DNA of 64,000 nucleotides from CAWDLX01 sp963753485 (GCA_963753485.1 CAVWCL010000017.1:1-64000), one strand, 5' to 3'; numbered from the stretch's first letter, positions 48,310-57,997 are shown. The notes: generated from the letters alone by a model not told the origin. Translations and numbers: made by a program.

Positions 48310-48999
48310 CTAGGCCGTCCCCGCCTTGTATCCGACCCCACGCACCGTGAGGATCACCTCCGGCCGCTCCGGATCCGGCTCGATCTTCGCCCGCAACCGC
48401 TGGACGTGCACGTTGACCAACCGGGTGTCGGCCGCGTGCCGGTACCCCCACACCTGCTCGAGCAGGACCTCGCGGGTGAAGACCTGGCGGGGCTTGCGGG
48501 CCAGCGCGACGAGCAGATCGAACTCGAGCGGGGTCAGCTTGACCTCGTCACCGTTGCGCAGCACGGTGTGCGCGGGCACGTCAATCGTGATCTGATTGCC
48601 GCCCGGGCCGATCGTGAGCATCTCCGGGGCCACGTCCTCGCCCCGGCGCAGCCGGGCCCGCATGCGCGCGACCAGCTCCTTCGGCTTGAACGGCTTGACC
48701 ACGTAGTCGTCCGCCCCGGACTCGAGACCGAGCACGACATCAACGGTGTCGCTCTTCGCGGTGAGCATGACAATGGGCACCCCGGCCTCGGCCCGGATCG
48801 CCCGGCACACGTCGATCCCGCTCATCCCAGGCAACATGAGGTCGAGCAGCACGATGTCTGGCCTGGCTTCGCGGAACGCCGCCAGCGCCCGTTCGCCGTC
48901 GGCGACGAACGACGGCAGGAAACCCTCACTACGCAGCACGATGCCGAGCATCTCGGCTAGCGCGGGGTCGTCGTCGACCACCAGGACTCGTGCTCGCAT
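48310..48999 (-). CDS. mtrA: Response regulator MtrA
   Basis: A 229-residue OmpR-family regulator. The receiver has VLVVDDDPALAEML, phospho-acceptor Asp in DIVLLDLMLPGMSG, and Lys in YVVKPFKPKEL. The winged-helix output domain ends VRGVGYKAG. ATG 48999 matches the family N-terminus (MRARVLVVDDD). It is first in the mtrA-mtrB-lpqB operon. The usual tmk between ahcY and mtrA of mycobacteria is absent; instead a 12 kb block of membrane and iron genes intervenes. Confidence 0.98.
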   Translation of the reverse strand: MRARVLVVDDDPALAEMLGIVLRSEGFLPSFVADGERALAAFREARPDIVLLDLMLPGMSGIDVCRAIRAEAGVPIVMLTAKSDTVDVVLGLESGADDYVVKPFKPKELVARMRARLRRGEDVAPEMLTIGPGGNQITIDVPAHTVLRNGDEVKLTPLEFDLLVALARKPRQVFTREVLLEQVWGYRHAADTRLVNVHVQRLRAKIEPDPERPEVILTVRGVGYKAGTA

Positions 49000-49244
49000 G
49001 CCGTCCAATATTCCATCTCGTGGTGTGGATCTGGGAACGCCACCGTACCTCCGTTCGGCCACACCTGTGGTCCTGGCGACTCTGGCAAGAGCGGATGAAT
49101 GGCCAGGCTTCCGGCGATTCGCCCGCGAGCGCGGGTCCGGTCGACGGACGCACAGTTCCGGCGCCGGCGCAATGACCCGGATCACGACTGGGACCAACGC
49201 CACACCGCGTGACAGGATGAGGCCCCATCGACACCGGGAGCGAT
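49000..49244. other. Divergent intergenic region between mtrA and the membrane-protein operon
   Basis: 245 bases holding promoters for mtrA (leftward) and the operon starting at 49245 (rightward). I see no strong -35/-10 pair or obvious dyad. A small ORF in it is not protein-like. Confidence 0.6.
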
Positions 49245-50138
49245 GTGTTGCGCGACCACACCCAGCCGGGTGATCTCCCGCTGCGGCCCCTCACCACGGG
49301 CGAGCTGCTCGACGCCGCCGTGGTGCTGCTGCGCACCCGCGGCCGTTGGATGATCACGCTGGGGGCCGTGCTCGCCGGCGCCGAACAGGCGGTGCTTTTC
49401 CCGCTGCGCCGGGCGGCCGACATCGACTCGAGCTTCCTGCCCGGCGACACCCAGCTCTACCAGTACGGGATTCTCGTCATCGTCGGTCTCTTCACCGAGA
49501 CGTTCTGCATCGGCTGGCTCGGTGGGGCGGCCGCGAGCCTGGCGCCCCGCGCGCTGCTCGGCTCGTCGGCGCCGGGGCCGGCCCGGTGGCGCGGCGGCGC
49601 TGTCCTGGTGGTGGTCCTGCTGGCCGGCATGCTGGTCGCCGCGACCGGCTGGAGCTTCCTGGTGCTGCCGGTGCCGCTGCAGGTGTTCGGCCTGCTCCTG
49701 GCGTACCTGTTCACCGCCCTGGCCTGGCCGTTCGGGTACGGCCTGGTCGGCTTGGCCGCGCCGGCCGCGGTCATCGACGAGCGCGGTCCCGCCCGGGCGT
49801 TGCTGCGCTCAATCCGGCTGGCGTCGCGCAACGGCATGCGGGCGAGCTGGATCCGGGTTCTGGGCTACACCGCCTGGCTGTTCATCCGGATCGGGCTCGG
49901 GCTCGGCACGATCGCCTTGGTAGCCATCGTCTTCGACTCGCCCTCCAACCTCGTCGACGAGGTAATCGTGGGCGTCGCCTGGTTCTTCGTGAACGCCCTC
50001 GCGTACCCGATGCTCGGCTGCCTGGACGTCGCGCTGCACCTGGACACCCGGATGCGCACCGAGGGCCTGGATATCGCGCTGAGCCGCACCGTGCGCCGCG
50101 GGGTCCTGGCCGACCGGGCGCTGGCGGTACCGCGATGA
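49245..50138 (+). CDS. Integral membrane protein (glycerophosphodiester phosphodiesterase membrane-domain-like)
   Basis: A 297-residue protein with about six hydrophobic segments. The start GELLDAAVVLLRTRGRWMI resembles the membrane domain found N-terminal in some GDPD proteins and in stand-alone actinobacterial proteins. There is no catalytic GDPD domain. GTG 49245 is the start. The stop overlaps the next start as ATGA, making it the first gene of a coupled operon. The role is unknown; it is probably a scaffold or channel in the MoxR-linked system. Confidence 0.8.
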   Translation: MLRDHTQPGDLPLRPLTTGELLDAAVVLLRTRGRWMITLGAVLAGAEQAVLFPLRRAADIDSSFLPGDTQLYQYGILVIVGLFTETFCIGWLGGAAASLAPRALLGSSAPGPARWRGGAVLVVVLLAGMLVAATGWSFLVLPVPLQVFGLLLAYLFTALAWPFGYGLVGLAAPAAVIDERGPARALLRSIRLASRNGMRASWIRVLGYTAWLFIRIGLGLGTIALVAIVFDSPSNLVDEVIVGVAWFFVNALAYPMLGCLDVALHLDTRMRTEGLDIALSRTVRRGVLADRALAVPR

Positions 50139-50773
50139 GGGCGTGGAACGAGGCGATCGCGGGGATCGCCGACATCGTGCCGGTGCCGCTGCTCATCCTC
50201 ATCTCGCTACTCGTCACCACCCTCACCGCGCTGGCCTGGTACTTCTGGCCGGCCTGGCTGCCGACGAACTGGAGCTGGCGCGCCGGTGCTCGGCGGTCCT
50301 CGGCCCGGGAGCGAGGCACCGGGCCCCGGCGACGGTTCCGGCTGGGCGCGCTGCGCTGGCGGTTGCGGTGGCGCCGGCACCGCCGGGGCCAGCGGCGGGC
50401 GTCGATGCTGGACGAGCTGCCCCCCGATCAGCTGCCCGACCTTCCGGCCGCGGTGCTGGCGCTGACCGCCGACGAGCTGGCCGCGGCCGGTCGCTACGCC
50501 GAAGCGGTACGGGAAAGGCTGCGCGCCATCGTCCGCGAGCTCATCGAACGGGAGGTGATCCCGTACTTCCCCGGTTGGACCGTGACCGAGCTGGCCGCCG
50601 CGGCCACGCGGATCCAGCCGCCGTTGGGGCCCCCGCTCGGCCGGGCCGGCGAGGTCTTCGCCGGCATCTGGTACGGCCTTCAACCGGCCACAGTGGACGA
50701 TGACGCGGTCATGCGCGAGCAGGCGGCGGCGGTCACCCGTACCCTGGCCACCCCGGTCAGCGGTGGCCGATGA
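50135..50773 (+). CDS. DUF4129 domain membrane protein
   Basis: A 212-residue protein. One membrane helix (about 13-40, PVPLLILISLLVTTLTALAW) is followed by a very basic stretch and a soluble DUF4129-like C-terminal domain (GRYAEAVRERLRAIVRELIE, then WTVTELAAAA). DUF4129 proteins accompany MoxR ATPases and DUF58 proteins in many bacteria. Coupled by ATGA at both ends. Confidence 0.85.
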   Translation: MRAWNEAIAGIADIVPVPLLILISLLVTTLTALAWYFWPAWLPTNWSWRAGARRSSARERGTGPRRRFRLGALRWRLRWRRHRRGQRRASMLDELPPDQLPDLPAAVLALTADELAAAGRYAEAVRERLRAIVRELIEREVIPYFPGWTVTELAAAATRIQPPLGPPLGRAGEVFAGIWYGLQPATVDDDAVMREQAAAVTRTLATPVSGGR

Positions 50774-52083
50774 CCACCCTGGCGCGGGCACCGGCCACCC
50801 CAACGGCCACGCCCCGGCGCCGGCGGTGGCACCGGTGGGCGATCCCCTTCGCCATCTTCACCGCGTTCTGGGCGGTCACGTTCATCGCCCATGCCCGGCA
50901 GACCCCCGACCTTGGCGATCCGGGCACGCTCTCACCGGCTGGCACCGGCGAGTTCGGTGCCAGCCAGCTGGCCGATCGGCTGCGGGCCGAAGGGGTGGAG
51001 ATCGGCGTCGTGACCACGAGCCAGCAGGCGCTGACGGCGGCCGACCGCCTCGGCCGGGCCACCATCTTCGTGCCGGCCCCCGCCTTCGTCAGCCCCACCT
51101 TCGCGTCGCTGTTCCGCGCGCTGCGCGGCCAGCACCGCCTGGTCCTGCTCGAGCCGGGCCTGTTCACCCCGTTCGCCGTTGCCGCCGTGCAGACCAGATG
51201 GGCCACCGGCATCGGCGCGCCGGACTGCTCGGCACCGGTCGCCGTGGCCGCCGGGCGGGCGGCGGTGCGCAAGGTGCTCTATGAGGCCGACTCCACAACC
51301 GCGACCATGCGCTGCTACGGCGGCGGACTGGTCGGCTACCGTCAGGGTTCCGCCGAGATCATCGCGGTCGGGGCGACGGACCCGTTCCGCAACGACCGCA
51401 TCGGCGAGGTGGGCAACGCCACCCTCGCCACCGGCCTGCTCGACAGCGCCGGCCCGGTCATCTGGCTGGACCTGCACGAGGCGGAGCCGGTGCCGGCCGA
51501 GCAGTTGCCGCCGCTGCGGCTGCCGTCGTACCACCGCGGCGAGCAGGACCGCACCGCGACCGGCAACCCGACCATCGACGCGTTTCCCCGGCTGCTCTGG
51601 GTCGGTTTGGCCAGCCTGGCCGCGGTTGCCCTGCTGTTCGCCGTCGCCCGGGCCCGCCGGCTCGGACCACCCGTCGCCGAACCGTTGCCGGTGCTCGTCC
51701 CGGCGGCCGAGGCGGTGACCGGTCGCGGCCGACTCTATGAACGGGTCGGGGCCCGCGCGGCCACTCTGAGCACGCTGCGCGCCGCGGCGATCCGGCGCCT
51801 CAACGACATCCTCAACCCGTTCGGCGCCGCCTCGGCCGGGCGCGACCTGATGCCGGATCCGGCCGGCACGACACCGCCCGGCGCCGGCGTCTTCGTCGCC
51901 CAGATCTCCGTTCGCACCGGCGTCGCCGAGCAACGCGTGCGCACGATCCTCTATGGACCGGCGCCCCCCGACGACGACGCGATGCTGGCCGCCGCCGCCG
52001 ATCTCGACCGCCTGGTCGACGCCGTCCGGCACGGACGCGCCGGGCTGCCCCCACCCGCAACCACTCCTGGAGGAACACCGTGA
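50770..52083 (+). CDS. DUF4350 domain membrane protein
   Basis: A 437-residue protein. TM1 (about 20-42) precedes a DUF4350 domain (GTGEFGASQLADRLRAEGVE, then VTTSQQAL) facing outside. A second membrane helix near residue 275-293 follows. The C-terminal cytoplasmic part has VGARAATLSTLRAAAIRRLN. The DUF4350 fold resembles GATase-like domains that may bind a ligand. It ends 4 bases into moxR (GTGA overlap). Confidence 0.85.
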   Translation: MTTLARAPATPTATPRRRRWHRWAIPFAIFTAFWAVTFIAHARQTPDLGDPGTLSPAGTGEFGASQLADRLRAEGVEIGVVTTSQQALTAADRLGRATIFVPAPAFVSPTFASLFRALRGQHRLVLLEPGLFTPFAVAAVQTRWATGIGAPDCSAPVAVAAGRAAVRKVLYEADSTTATMRCYGGGLVGYRQGSAEIIAVGATDPFRNDRIGEVGNATLATGLLDSAGPVIWLDLHEAEPVPAEQLPPLRLPSYHRGEQDRTATGNPTIDAFPRLLWVGLASLAAVALLFAVARARRLGPPVAEPLPVLVPAAEAVTGRGRLYERVGARAATLSTLRAAAIRRLNDILNPFGAASAGRDLMPDPAGTTPPGAGVFVAQISVRTGVAEQRVRTILYGPAPPDDDAMLAAAADLDRLVDAVRHGRAGLPPPATTPGGTP

Positions 52084-53108
52084 CCGAGACCACGCTCGGA
52101 GCTGGCCAGCCGGCCGAGCCGGTGGTGGCCGACCAGAGCGACGGCCTGCCGGGCGACGGCGTCACCGCCCGCGCGGCGCTCGCCCGGCTGCGGGCCGAGA
52201 TCGCCAAGGCGGTCGTGGGCCAGGACGCCGCCGTCACCGGGCTGGTCATCGCTCTGCTCTGCCGGGGCCACGTGCTCCTCGAAGGGGTTCCGGGGGTGGC
52301 GAAGACGCTCCTGGTGCGAAGCCTGGCCGAGTCGCTGGCGCTGGACAGCAAGCGGATGCAGTTCACGCCCGATCTGATGCCGAGCGACGTCACCGGGTCG
52401 CTCGTCTATGACCAGCGCAACGCCGCGTTCGAGTTCCGGGAGGGCCCGGCGTTCACCAACCTGCTGCTCGCCGACGAGATCAACCGGACGCCGCCGAAGA
52501 CCCAGGCCTCGCTGCTCGAGGTGATGGAGGAGCGCCAGGTCTCGGTCGATGGCCGGCCCCGGCCGCTGCCGGATCCGTTCCTGGTCGCGGCGACCCAGAA
52601 CCCGATCGAGTACGAAGGCACCTATCCGCTGCCCGAAGCTCAGCTCGACCGGTTCCTGTTCAAGTTGGCCGTGCCGCTGCCCAGCCGTGACGAGGAGCTG
52701 GGCGTGCTGCACGCCCACCACCGCGGCTTCGACCCCCGCGACCTGCGCGCGGCCGGGATCACCCAGGTGGCCACCGCGGCCGACCTCGCCGCCGCCCGGC
52801 GGGCGACCCTGCAGGTTCAGGTCGCCGACGTCGTGCTCGCCTACATCGTCGACGTGTGCCGGGCCACCCGCACGGCGCCATCGCTGGAGCTGGGCGCCTC
52901 GCCCCGGGGGGCGACCGCTCTGCTCAAGGCGGCCAAGGCGTTCGCCTGGCTGACCGGGCGCGGCTACGTCACGCCCGACGACGTCAAGGCGGTGGCCCGG
53001 CCGGCGCTGCGCCACCGGGTCCGGCTGCGCCACGAGGCCGAGCTGGAGGGTGTCACCGCCGACGCGGTGCTCGACTCGCTGCTCGCGACCGTGCCCGCGC
53101 CGCGGTAG
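52080..53108 (+). CDS. MoxR-type AAA+ ATPase
   Basis: A 342-residue chaperone-like ATPase. Walker A is EGVPGVAKTLLVRS, Walker B and sensor region FTNLLLADEINRTPPKTQASLLEVMEE, and sensor 1 VAATQNPIE. MoxR proteins help fold or assemble membrane and secreted complexes with DUF58 (VWA-like) partners, the next gene. GTG 52080 is the start. The gene order fits Rv3692 (moxR2)-Rv3693 of mycobacteria. Confidence 0.94.
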   Translation: MTETTLGAGQPAEPVVADQSDGLPGDGVTARAALARLRAEIAKAVVGQDAAVTGLVIALLCRGHVLLEGVPGVAKTLLVRSLAESLALDSKRMQFTPDLMPSDVTGSLVYDQRNAAFEFREGPAFTNLLLADEINRTPPKTQASLLEVMEERQVSVDGRPRPLPDPFLVAATQNPIEYEGTYPLPEAQLDRFLFKLAVPLPSRDEELGVLHAHHRGFDPRDLRAAGITQVATAADLAAARRATLQVQVADVVLAYIVDVCRATRTAPSLELGASPRGATALLKAAKAFAWLTGRGYVTPDDVKAVARPALRHRVRLRHEAELEGVTADAVLDSLLATVPAPR

Positions 53109-53114
53109 CCACAC

Positions 53115-54461
53115 ATGATCACTTGGCGGCTGCCGGCCGTGGTCGCCGCGCTCAGCGCGCTGACCCTGTGGTGGGCGCCCAACCCGTGGCTGGCGTTGGC
53201 CGCCGTGCTGGGGCTGGCCGCGCTGGTGAGCCTGCTCGACTGGGTGGTCGCGGCCCCGGTACGCGAGATCACCCTGAGCCGGTCGGGGCCGGTAAAGGTC
53301 CGCCTCGGCGACACCGTGAGTGTCCAGCTCGCGGTCACCAACGAGTCGGTGCGCACGATGCGGGCGCTGGTCCGCGACGCCTGGGTACCCTCGGCCGGCG
53401 CCCAGGGTCCCTACGCCCATCTGCTGGATATCGATCCCGGCGAGACGGCGACGATCGACACCGAGCTCACCCCGACCCGGCGCGGCGACCGGCGCGCGGT
53501 CCGGGTGAGCGTGCGTTCGTACGGGCCGCTCGGGCTCGCCTACCGCCAGACAAAGCGCCGGTACGCCGACCAGATCACTCCACCATGGACAGTGCGCACG
53601 CTACCCGAGTTCCGGTCGCGGCGGTTCCTGCCGGAGAAGTTGTCCCGGCTCCGCGTCATCGACGGGCAGGTGGTCACCCGCGGCCGGGGCCAGGGCACCG
53701 AGTTCGACTCGCTGCGCGACTACGTCCTCGGCGACGATCCGCGGGCGATCGACTGGCGCGGCAGCGCCCGTCGCGAACACGTGGTGGTCAAGCAGTGGCG
53801 CCCGGAACGGGACCGGCGGGTGCTCTGTGTGCTGGACACCGGCCGGACCAGCGCCGGCCGGATCGGCACCGCCGCGGCACCGCTGGCCGCCGACGTGGCC
53901 GGCGAGCCGCGGCTGGACCTCGCGATCGACGCCGCACTGCTGCTCGCCACCCTGGCCGCGCACGCCGGCGACCGGGTCGACCTGCTCGCGCTGGACACCC
54001 AGACGCACGCCAGTGTCTCCACCTCGTCGAAGCGGTCCCTGCCGAAGTTCCTCGACGCCCTGGCAACGCTTCAGCCGGCGCTGGTCGAGACCGACTTCGG
54101 GCGGGTGGTGAGCGAGGTGCTCGCGATCGAGCGCAAGCGGGCCCTGGTGGTGCTCTTCACCACCCTCGACCCGGGAGCGCTGGGCGAGGGCCTGCTGCCG
54201 GTGCTGCCGATGCTGGTCTCCCGGCACACGGTGATGGTGGCCGCGGTGCACGACCCGGCCCTGGACGTGCTCGCCGCGGCCCGGGGCGGAGCGGCCCAAC
54301 TGCACACGGCTGCGGCGGCCGAGCGCGGGCTGGCCGAGCTGAGCCGGGTGCGCGCCGCCCTCATCCGGGCCGGTGTCCAGGTGGTGGACGCGCCGGCGGA
54401 GACGTTCGCGTCGGCGGTTGCCGACAAGTACCTCGACCTTAAAGCCGCCGGCCGACTATAG
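53115..54461 (+). CDS. DUF58 domain protein
   Basis: A 448-residue membrane-anchored protein. Two hydrophobic segments (about 5-45) are followed by an outer beta-rich domain and the DUF58 signature DYVLGDDPRAIDWRGSARR (Gly-x-Asp-x-Arg region). A VWA-like domain follows with VLCVLDTGRTSAGR. It is the standard partner of MoxR. It lies 6 bases after moxR and is convergent with the SpoIIM gene 6 bases away. Confidence 0.93.
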   Translation: MITWRLPAVVAALSALTLWWAPNPWLALAAVLGLAALVSLLDWVVAAPVREITLSRSGPVKVRLGDTVSVQLAVTNESVRTMRALVRDAWVPSAGAQGPYAHLLDIDPGETATIDTELTPTRRGDRRAVRVSVRSYGPLGLAYRQTKRRYADQITPPWTVRTLPEFRSRRFLPEKLSRLRVIDGQVVTRGRGQGTEFDSLRDYVLGDDPRAIDWRGSARREHVVVKQWRPERDRRVLCVLDTGRTSAGRIGTAAAPLAADVAGEPRLDLAIDAALLLATLAAHAGDRVDLLALDTQTHASVSTSSKRSLPKFLDALATLQPALVETDFGRVVSEVLAIERKRALVVLFTTLDPGALGEGLLPVLPMLVSRHTVMVAAVHDPALDVLAAARGGAAQLHTAAAAERGLAELSRVRAALIRAGVQVVDAPAETFASAVADKYLDLKAAGRL

Positions 54462-54467
54462 CCGCGG

Positions 54468-55469
54468 TCAGACCGTGGGTGCGAGCGCCGCTCGTTCATG
54501 CGCCGCCACATCGCTGCTCTCGCCCAACGCGGCCGCCCGGGCACCGAGGATGACCAGGTACGCCAGGACCACGAGCCACACCGCCGCGCCGACGGCGAGC
54601 TTGATCGGGACTGGCACCGGCGCCGGCGTGACGAATGCCTCCACCATCCCGCTGAGCAACAGCGGAGCTGCGAGGCCCAGGGCCACGACGACTCCGGAGC
54701 GCCCCGCCTGCGCCAGCGCCTGGCTGCGGCTGAGGTAGCGCCCGGGCGCGATCCAGGCCCATCCGATGCGCAGACCGACGCCGCAGGCGATGAAAACACA
54801 GGTGAGCTCGAGCAGGCCGTGGATGAGGATGAGCCCGAAGAACAGGTCGGCCCGGCCGTGACCGATCATCAGCCCGCCGATCAGTCCGACGTTGAGTGCG
54901 TTCGTCCACAACAGATAGAGCGTCGGCAGGATGAGCACGCCGCCGGCGAGCGCGATCGCGCTGATGAAGGTGTTGTTGGTCCAGACCAGGGCGGCGAAGT
55001 TCTGCGGCGCGTAGGTCGAGTAGTAGCTCTCGAACGACCGGTTCACCAAGTCGTTGATCTCGCCCTCGCTGAAGAACGCCAGGGCGACCTGGTCGTCGCG
55101 GGCCACGATGGTCATGAGCACCGCACTGATGCCGACGAACCCGGCGGCCGTGCCGAGCCACCAGCGGGCCCCGCGATAGACCTCGAGTGGGAAGGCGATG
55201 GTGAGGAAGTGCACCACGGTCGCGGTGGACAACCCCGACGACGGCGTGATCGCGGCCCGTGCCTGTAGCACGAGCCGGGACAGCCAGGCCACCAGGGTCG
55301 GATCACCGGAGCGGCTGCGGACCACCGACAGGTGCGTCGCGCTGCGCCGGTAGAGCGTCACCAGCTCGTCGATCTCCGCCGCCGTGAGCTTGCGCCGGCG
55401 CTTGGTGGCGAGCACCTGCAGCCGGTTCCACTCCGCCCCGTGTTCGGTCACGAAGGCATCAAGATCCAC
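54468..55469 (-). CDS. Stage II sporulation protein M-like membrane protein
   Basis: A 333-residue protein. A soluble N-terminal domain (VDLDAFVTEHGAEWNRLQVL, basic helix KRRRKLTAAEIDELVTLYRR) is followed by five or more membrane segments with the SpoIIM core (FFGLILIHGLLELTCVFIA). The GTG start at 55469 gives the N-terminus typical of the family; the longer frame starts at 55508 or 55493. Non-sporulation homologues accompany MoxR and RDD genes, as in Rv3694c. The function is unknown. Confidence 0.88.
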   Translation of the reverse strand: MDLDAFVTEHGAEWNRLQVLATKRRRKLTAAEIDELVTLYRRSATHLSVVRSRSGDPTLVAWLSRLVLQARAAITPSSGLSTATVVHFLTIAFPLEVYRGARWWLGTAAGFVGISAVLMTIVARDDQVALAFFSEGEINDLVNRSFESYYSTYAPQNFAALVWTNNTFISAIALAGGVLILPTLYLLWTNALNVGLIGGLMIGHGRADLFFGLILIHGLLELTCVFIACGVGLRIGWAWIAPGRYLSRSQALAQAGRSGVVVALGLAAPLLLSGMVEAFVTPAPVPVPIKLAVGAAVWLVVLAYLVILGARAAALGESSDVAAHERAALAPTV

Positions 55470-55537
55470 TGGACTCCCCGCCCGTACCGCCATCGTTACG
55501 CCCGTCACCGGCCAGGACGACGCCGAGCCTACCGGTC

Positions 55538-56647
55538 GTGGAGACTGTCGAGGTGACCACCGACCCGACCGCAGCCGGCGACAGCGGCCAGGCGCGCTTC
55601 CTCACCGGCGAGGCGGTGCACCTGGATGTCCGCATTGCGCGGGTCGGCTCCCGGGTGCTGGCCCGCCTCATCGACCTGGTCGTCCAGGTCGTCCTGGCGC
55701 AGGTCGTCACGCTCGCGATCAGCATCCTGCTGGTGCTCGCCGGCAGTGCCGGCGTGGTCGAGTTGGACGGGGCGCTCACCGGTATCACGATCATCATCAC
55801 CGAGGTGGTCACGTTTGTCGGCTACCCGGTGGTGCTCGAGACGCTCACCCGCGGACGAACCATGGGCAAGCTCGTGCTCGGCCTGCGGGTTGTCCGCGAC
55901 GACGGCGGTCCGATCGCGTTCCGGCAGGCCCTGGTGCGAGGCCTGGTCGGGACGGCGATCGAGTTCCCTGGGATCATCGGGGCACCCATTACCTGGGTGG
56001 TCACGTTGTGGACCATGATCGTCAACCCGCAGAGCAAACGCATCGGCGACCAGGTCGCCGGCACCGTCGTCATTCACGAACGAACACCCGCGGCGTGGGG
56101 CTGGGCGCCCACGATGCCTCCCGGCCTCGCCATCTGGGCGAGCACCCTCGACCTGGCCGGGCTCGACGACGACCTGGCGCTCGCCGTGCGCCAGTTCCTC
56201 GCCCGCAACCGGCAGATCCGCGAACCCGCCCGCAGCCAGCTCGGCCAGCGGCTGGCCCAGGAGGTGGCGGCGGTCACGAATCCGCCCCCGCCCGCACAGA
56301 CGCCCGGGTGGGCCTACCTGGCCGCGGTCCACGCCGAGCGGCACCGCCGCGCCGTCCGGCAACTGCACGTGGTACGCAGCCGGGCGGCGGCGATCTGGCC
56401 GGACCTGGCCACCGCGATGGCGATCCCGAGCCCACCCGGCGCCCTGGTCGCCCCGTATCGAACGCCGCCCGGATCGAGCCCCACCCCGCCGGCGCCACCT
56501 GTTCCCGCGTCACCTGTTCCCGCGTCACCTGTTCCCGCGTCACCCGTTCCCGCGTCACCGGCGCCTGCCGAGCCGGCGGCAGTAATCCCAGAGCCAGCCG
56601 GCTCCGGGTCGGGTCTCACCCTCCGTCCGCCGGCACCGCCCGCCTGA
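55538..56647 (+). CDS. RDD family membrane protein
   Basis: A 369-residue protein. The N-terminal RDD domain (about 30-185) has ARLIDLVVQVVLAQ (Arg and Asp pair) and GRTMGKLVLGLRVVRDDGG, with three to four membrane helices. The cytoplasmic remainder is helical, then Pro-rich with four PVPAS units encoded by a 15-bp tandem repeat (about 56503-56562). It is divergent from the SpoIIM gene across 68 bases, matching Rv3694c/Rv3695 order. RDD proteins may be ion or solute transporters; the substrate is unknown. Confidence 0.88.
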   Translation: METVEVTTDPTAAGDSGQARFLTGEAVHLDVRIARVGSRVLARLIDLVVQVVLAQVVTLAISILLVLAGSAGVVELDGALTGITIIITEVVTFVGYPVVLETLTRGRTMGKLVLGLRVVRDDGGPIAFRQALVRGLVGTAIEFPGIIGAPITWVVTLWTMIVNPQSKRIGDQVAGTVVIHERTPAAWGWAPTMPPGLAIWASTLDLAGLDDDLALAVRQFLARNRQIREPARSQLGQRLAQEVAAVTNPPPPAQTPGWAYLAAVHAERHRRAVRQLHVVRSRAAAIWPDLATAMAIPSPPGALVAPYRTPPGSSPTPPAPPVPASPVPASPVPASPVPASPAPAEPAAVIPEPAGSGSGLTLRPPAPPA

Positions 56648-56660
56648 TCGGCTCAGGCCT

Positions 56661-56708
56661 GCCTTTCGTTCGCGCTGCGGGGCTCGCACCCGCTCGCTCC
56701 TCGCGCTC
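56661..56708 (-). repeat. 48-bp dispersed repeat, intergenic copy
   Basis: Identical to 35093-35140 in inverse orientation. It lies between the convergent RDD and efeB genes and ends exactly at the efeB stop codon complement (56709-56711). The GCGGG/CCCGC hairpin inside could help termination. Confidence 0.9.
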
Positions 56709-57986
56709 TCAGGTGAAGAGGCGGGCGCCCCAGCTGTCGCCGGGCGCCAGCACGCCCGGTGGGCACGCGAAGAGTCCACTGGAGACATGGCGGAGATACT
56801 CGTTGAGCGCGTCGGCCGACGCGAGCCGGCGCTGCACGGTGACGAACTGCCGGTGGGGGTCGCGCTGGTACGCCATGAAGAACAGGCCCGCGGCGAGCCG
56901 GCCGAGCCCGTCGGAGCCGTCGACGAAGTTGTAGCCACGCCGCAGCAGCCGGACGCCGCCGTTGACGTCCGGGTGCGCCAGCCGGACATGCGCATCCACC
57001 GGGATCACCGGCTCACCGGCCGCGTCGCGCGCCTGCAGGTCCGGGGCGTCGAACTCGGCCGTGCGACCCAGGGGCGCCCCTTCGCCCTTGGTCCGGCCGA
57101 TGATCGACTCCTGCTCACCGAGCGGCGTGCGGTCCCAGGTCTCGATCATCATCCGTATCTTGCGGGTGACCAGGTAGGCGCCGCCCGCCAACCAGGACGG
57201 ACCGTCGCCGGGCGCGACCCAGAGGTGTTCGCGTAGCGCGTCGGTGTCCTCGGCCTTGAGGTTGAGCGTCCCATCCTTGAAACCCATCAGGTTGCGCTGC
57301 GTCTGCTGGCTCGTCGAGGTCGACGACGTCCGCCCGTACCCGAGCTGCGACCAGCGCACGGCGACCACACCGAACCCGATCCGCGCGAGGTTGCGGATCG
57401 CGTGCACGGCCACCTGCGGATCGTTGGCACAAGCCTGCACGCACAGGTCGCCCCCGGAGATCGCCGGGTCGATCGCCTCCCCCCGAAACGGCGGCAGCCC
57501 AGCCAACGCGGGCGGCATCCGTTCAGCCAGGTCGAACCGGTCCACCCCGGCGGCGTCGCGGAACAGGCTGGCGCCGAAGCCGACGGTCAGGGTCAGCTGC
57601 GCGGGGGGCAGCCCGATCGCCTCCCCGGTGTCGTCCGGCGGCGCCTGCGCGATGCCGGCGACGGCGCCGATCGGCCCGGCATCCCGCCCGGCGGTCATCC
57701 GGGCGGCGGCCGCGGTCCATTCGTGCAGCAACCGAACCAGCTCGGCACGGCGTGGTGTGACCACGTCGAAGGCGACAAAGTGCAGCCGGTCCTGCGCCGG
57801 CGTCACGATGCCGGCCTGATGCGGGCCGTAGAAGGGCACCGCACCGGTCGGATCCTCACCCGCGGGTGCGGCGGCCCCGCGCAGGGCGGCTCCGGCCGCA
57901 CCCGCGGCCACGAGTCCGACCGCGCCGGCCCCGGCGAGCCCCAGAAGCCTGCGCCGCCCGAGGGGTCCCTTCATCGCCGCTGGCAT
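56709..57986 (-). CDS. efeB: EfeB, DyP-type heme peroxidase
   Basis: A 425-residue deferrochelatase/peroxidase of the EfeUOB iron system. The Tat signal has twin Arg (LGRRRLLGLAGAGAVG) near the start. The DyP signature NLMGFKDGTLN carries the catalytic Asp, and the proximal heme His lies in VDAHVRLAHPDVNGG. It is exported folded and helps convert or free iron for EfeO/EfeU. ATG 57986 is used; ATG 57974 is also possible. It starts 11 bases after efeO. Confidence 0.95.
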   Translation of the reverse strand: MPAAMKGPLGRRRLLGLAGAGAVGLVAAGAAGAALRGAAAPAGEDPTGAVPFYGPHQAGIVTPAQDRLHFVAFDVVTPRRAELVRLLHEWTAAAARMTAGRDAGPIGAVAGIAQAPPDDTGEAIGLPPAQLTLTVGFGASLFRDAAGVDRFDLAERMPPALAGLPPFRGEAIDPAISGGDLCVQACANDPQVAVHAIRNLARIGFGVVAVRWSQLGYGRTSSTSTSQQTQRNLMGFKDGTLNLKAEDTDALREHLWVAPGDGPSWLAGGAYLVTRKIRMMIETWDRTPLGEQESIIGRTKGEGAPLGRTAEFDAPDLQARDAAGEPVIPVDAHVRLAHPDVNGGVRLLRRGYNFVDGSDGLGRLAAGLFFMAYQRDPHRQFVTVQRRLASADALNEYLRHVSSGLFACPPGVLAPGDSWGARLFT

Positions 57987-57997
57987 CGGATCGCCGA

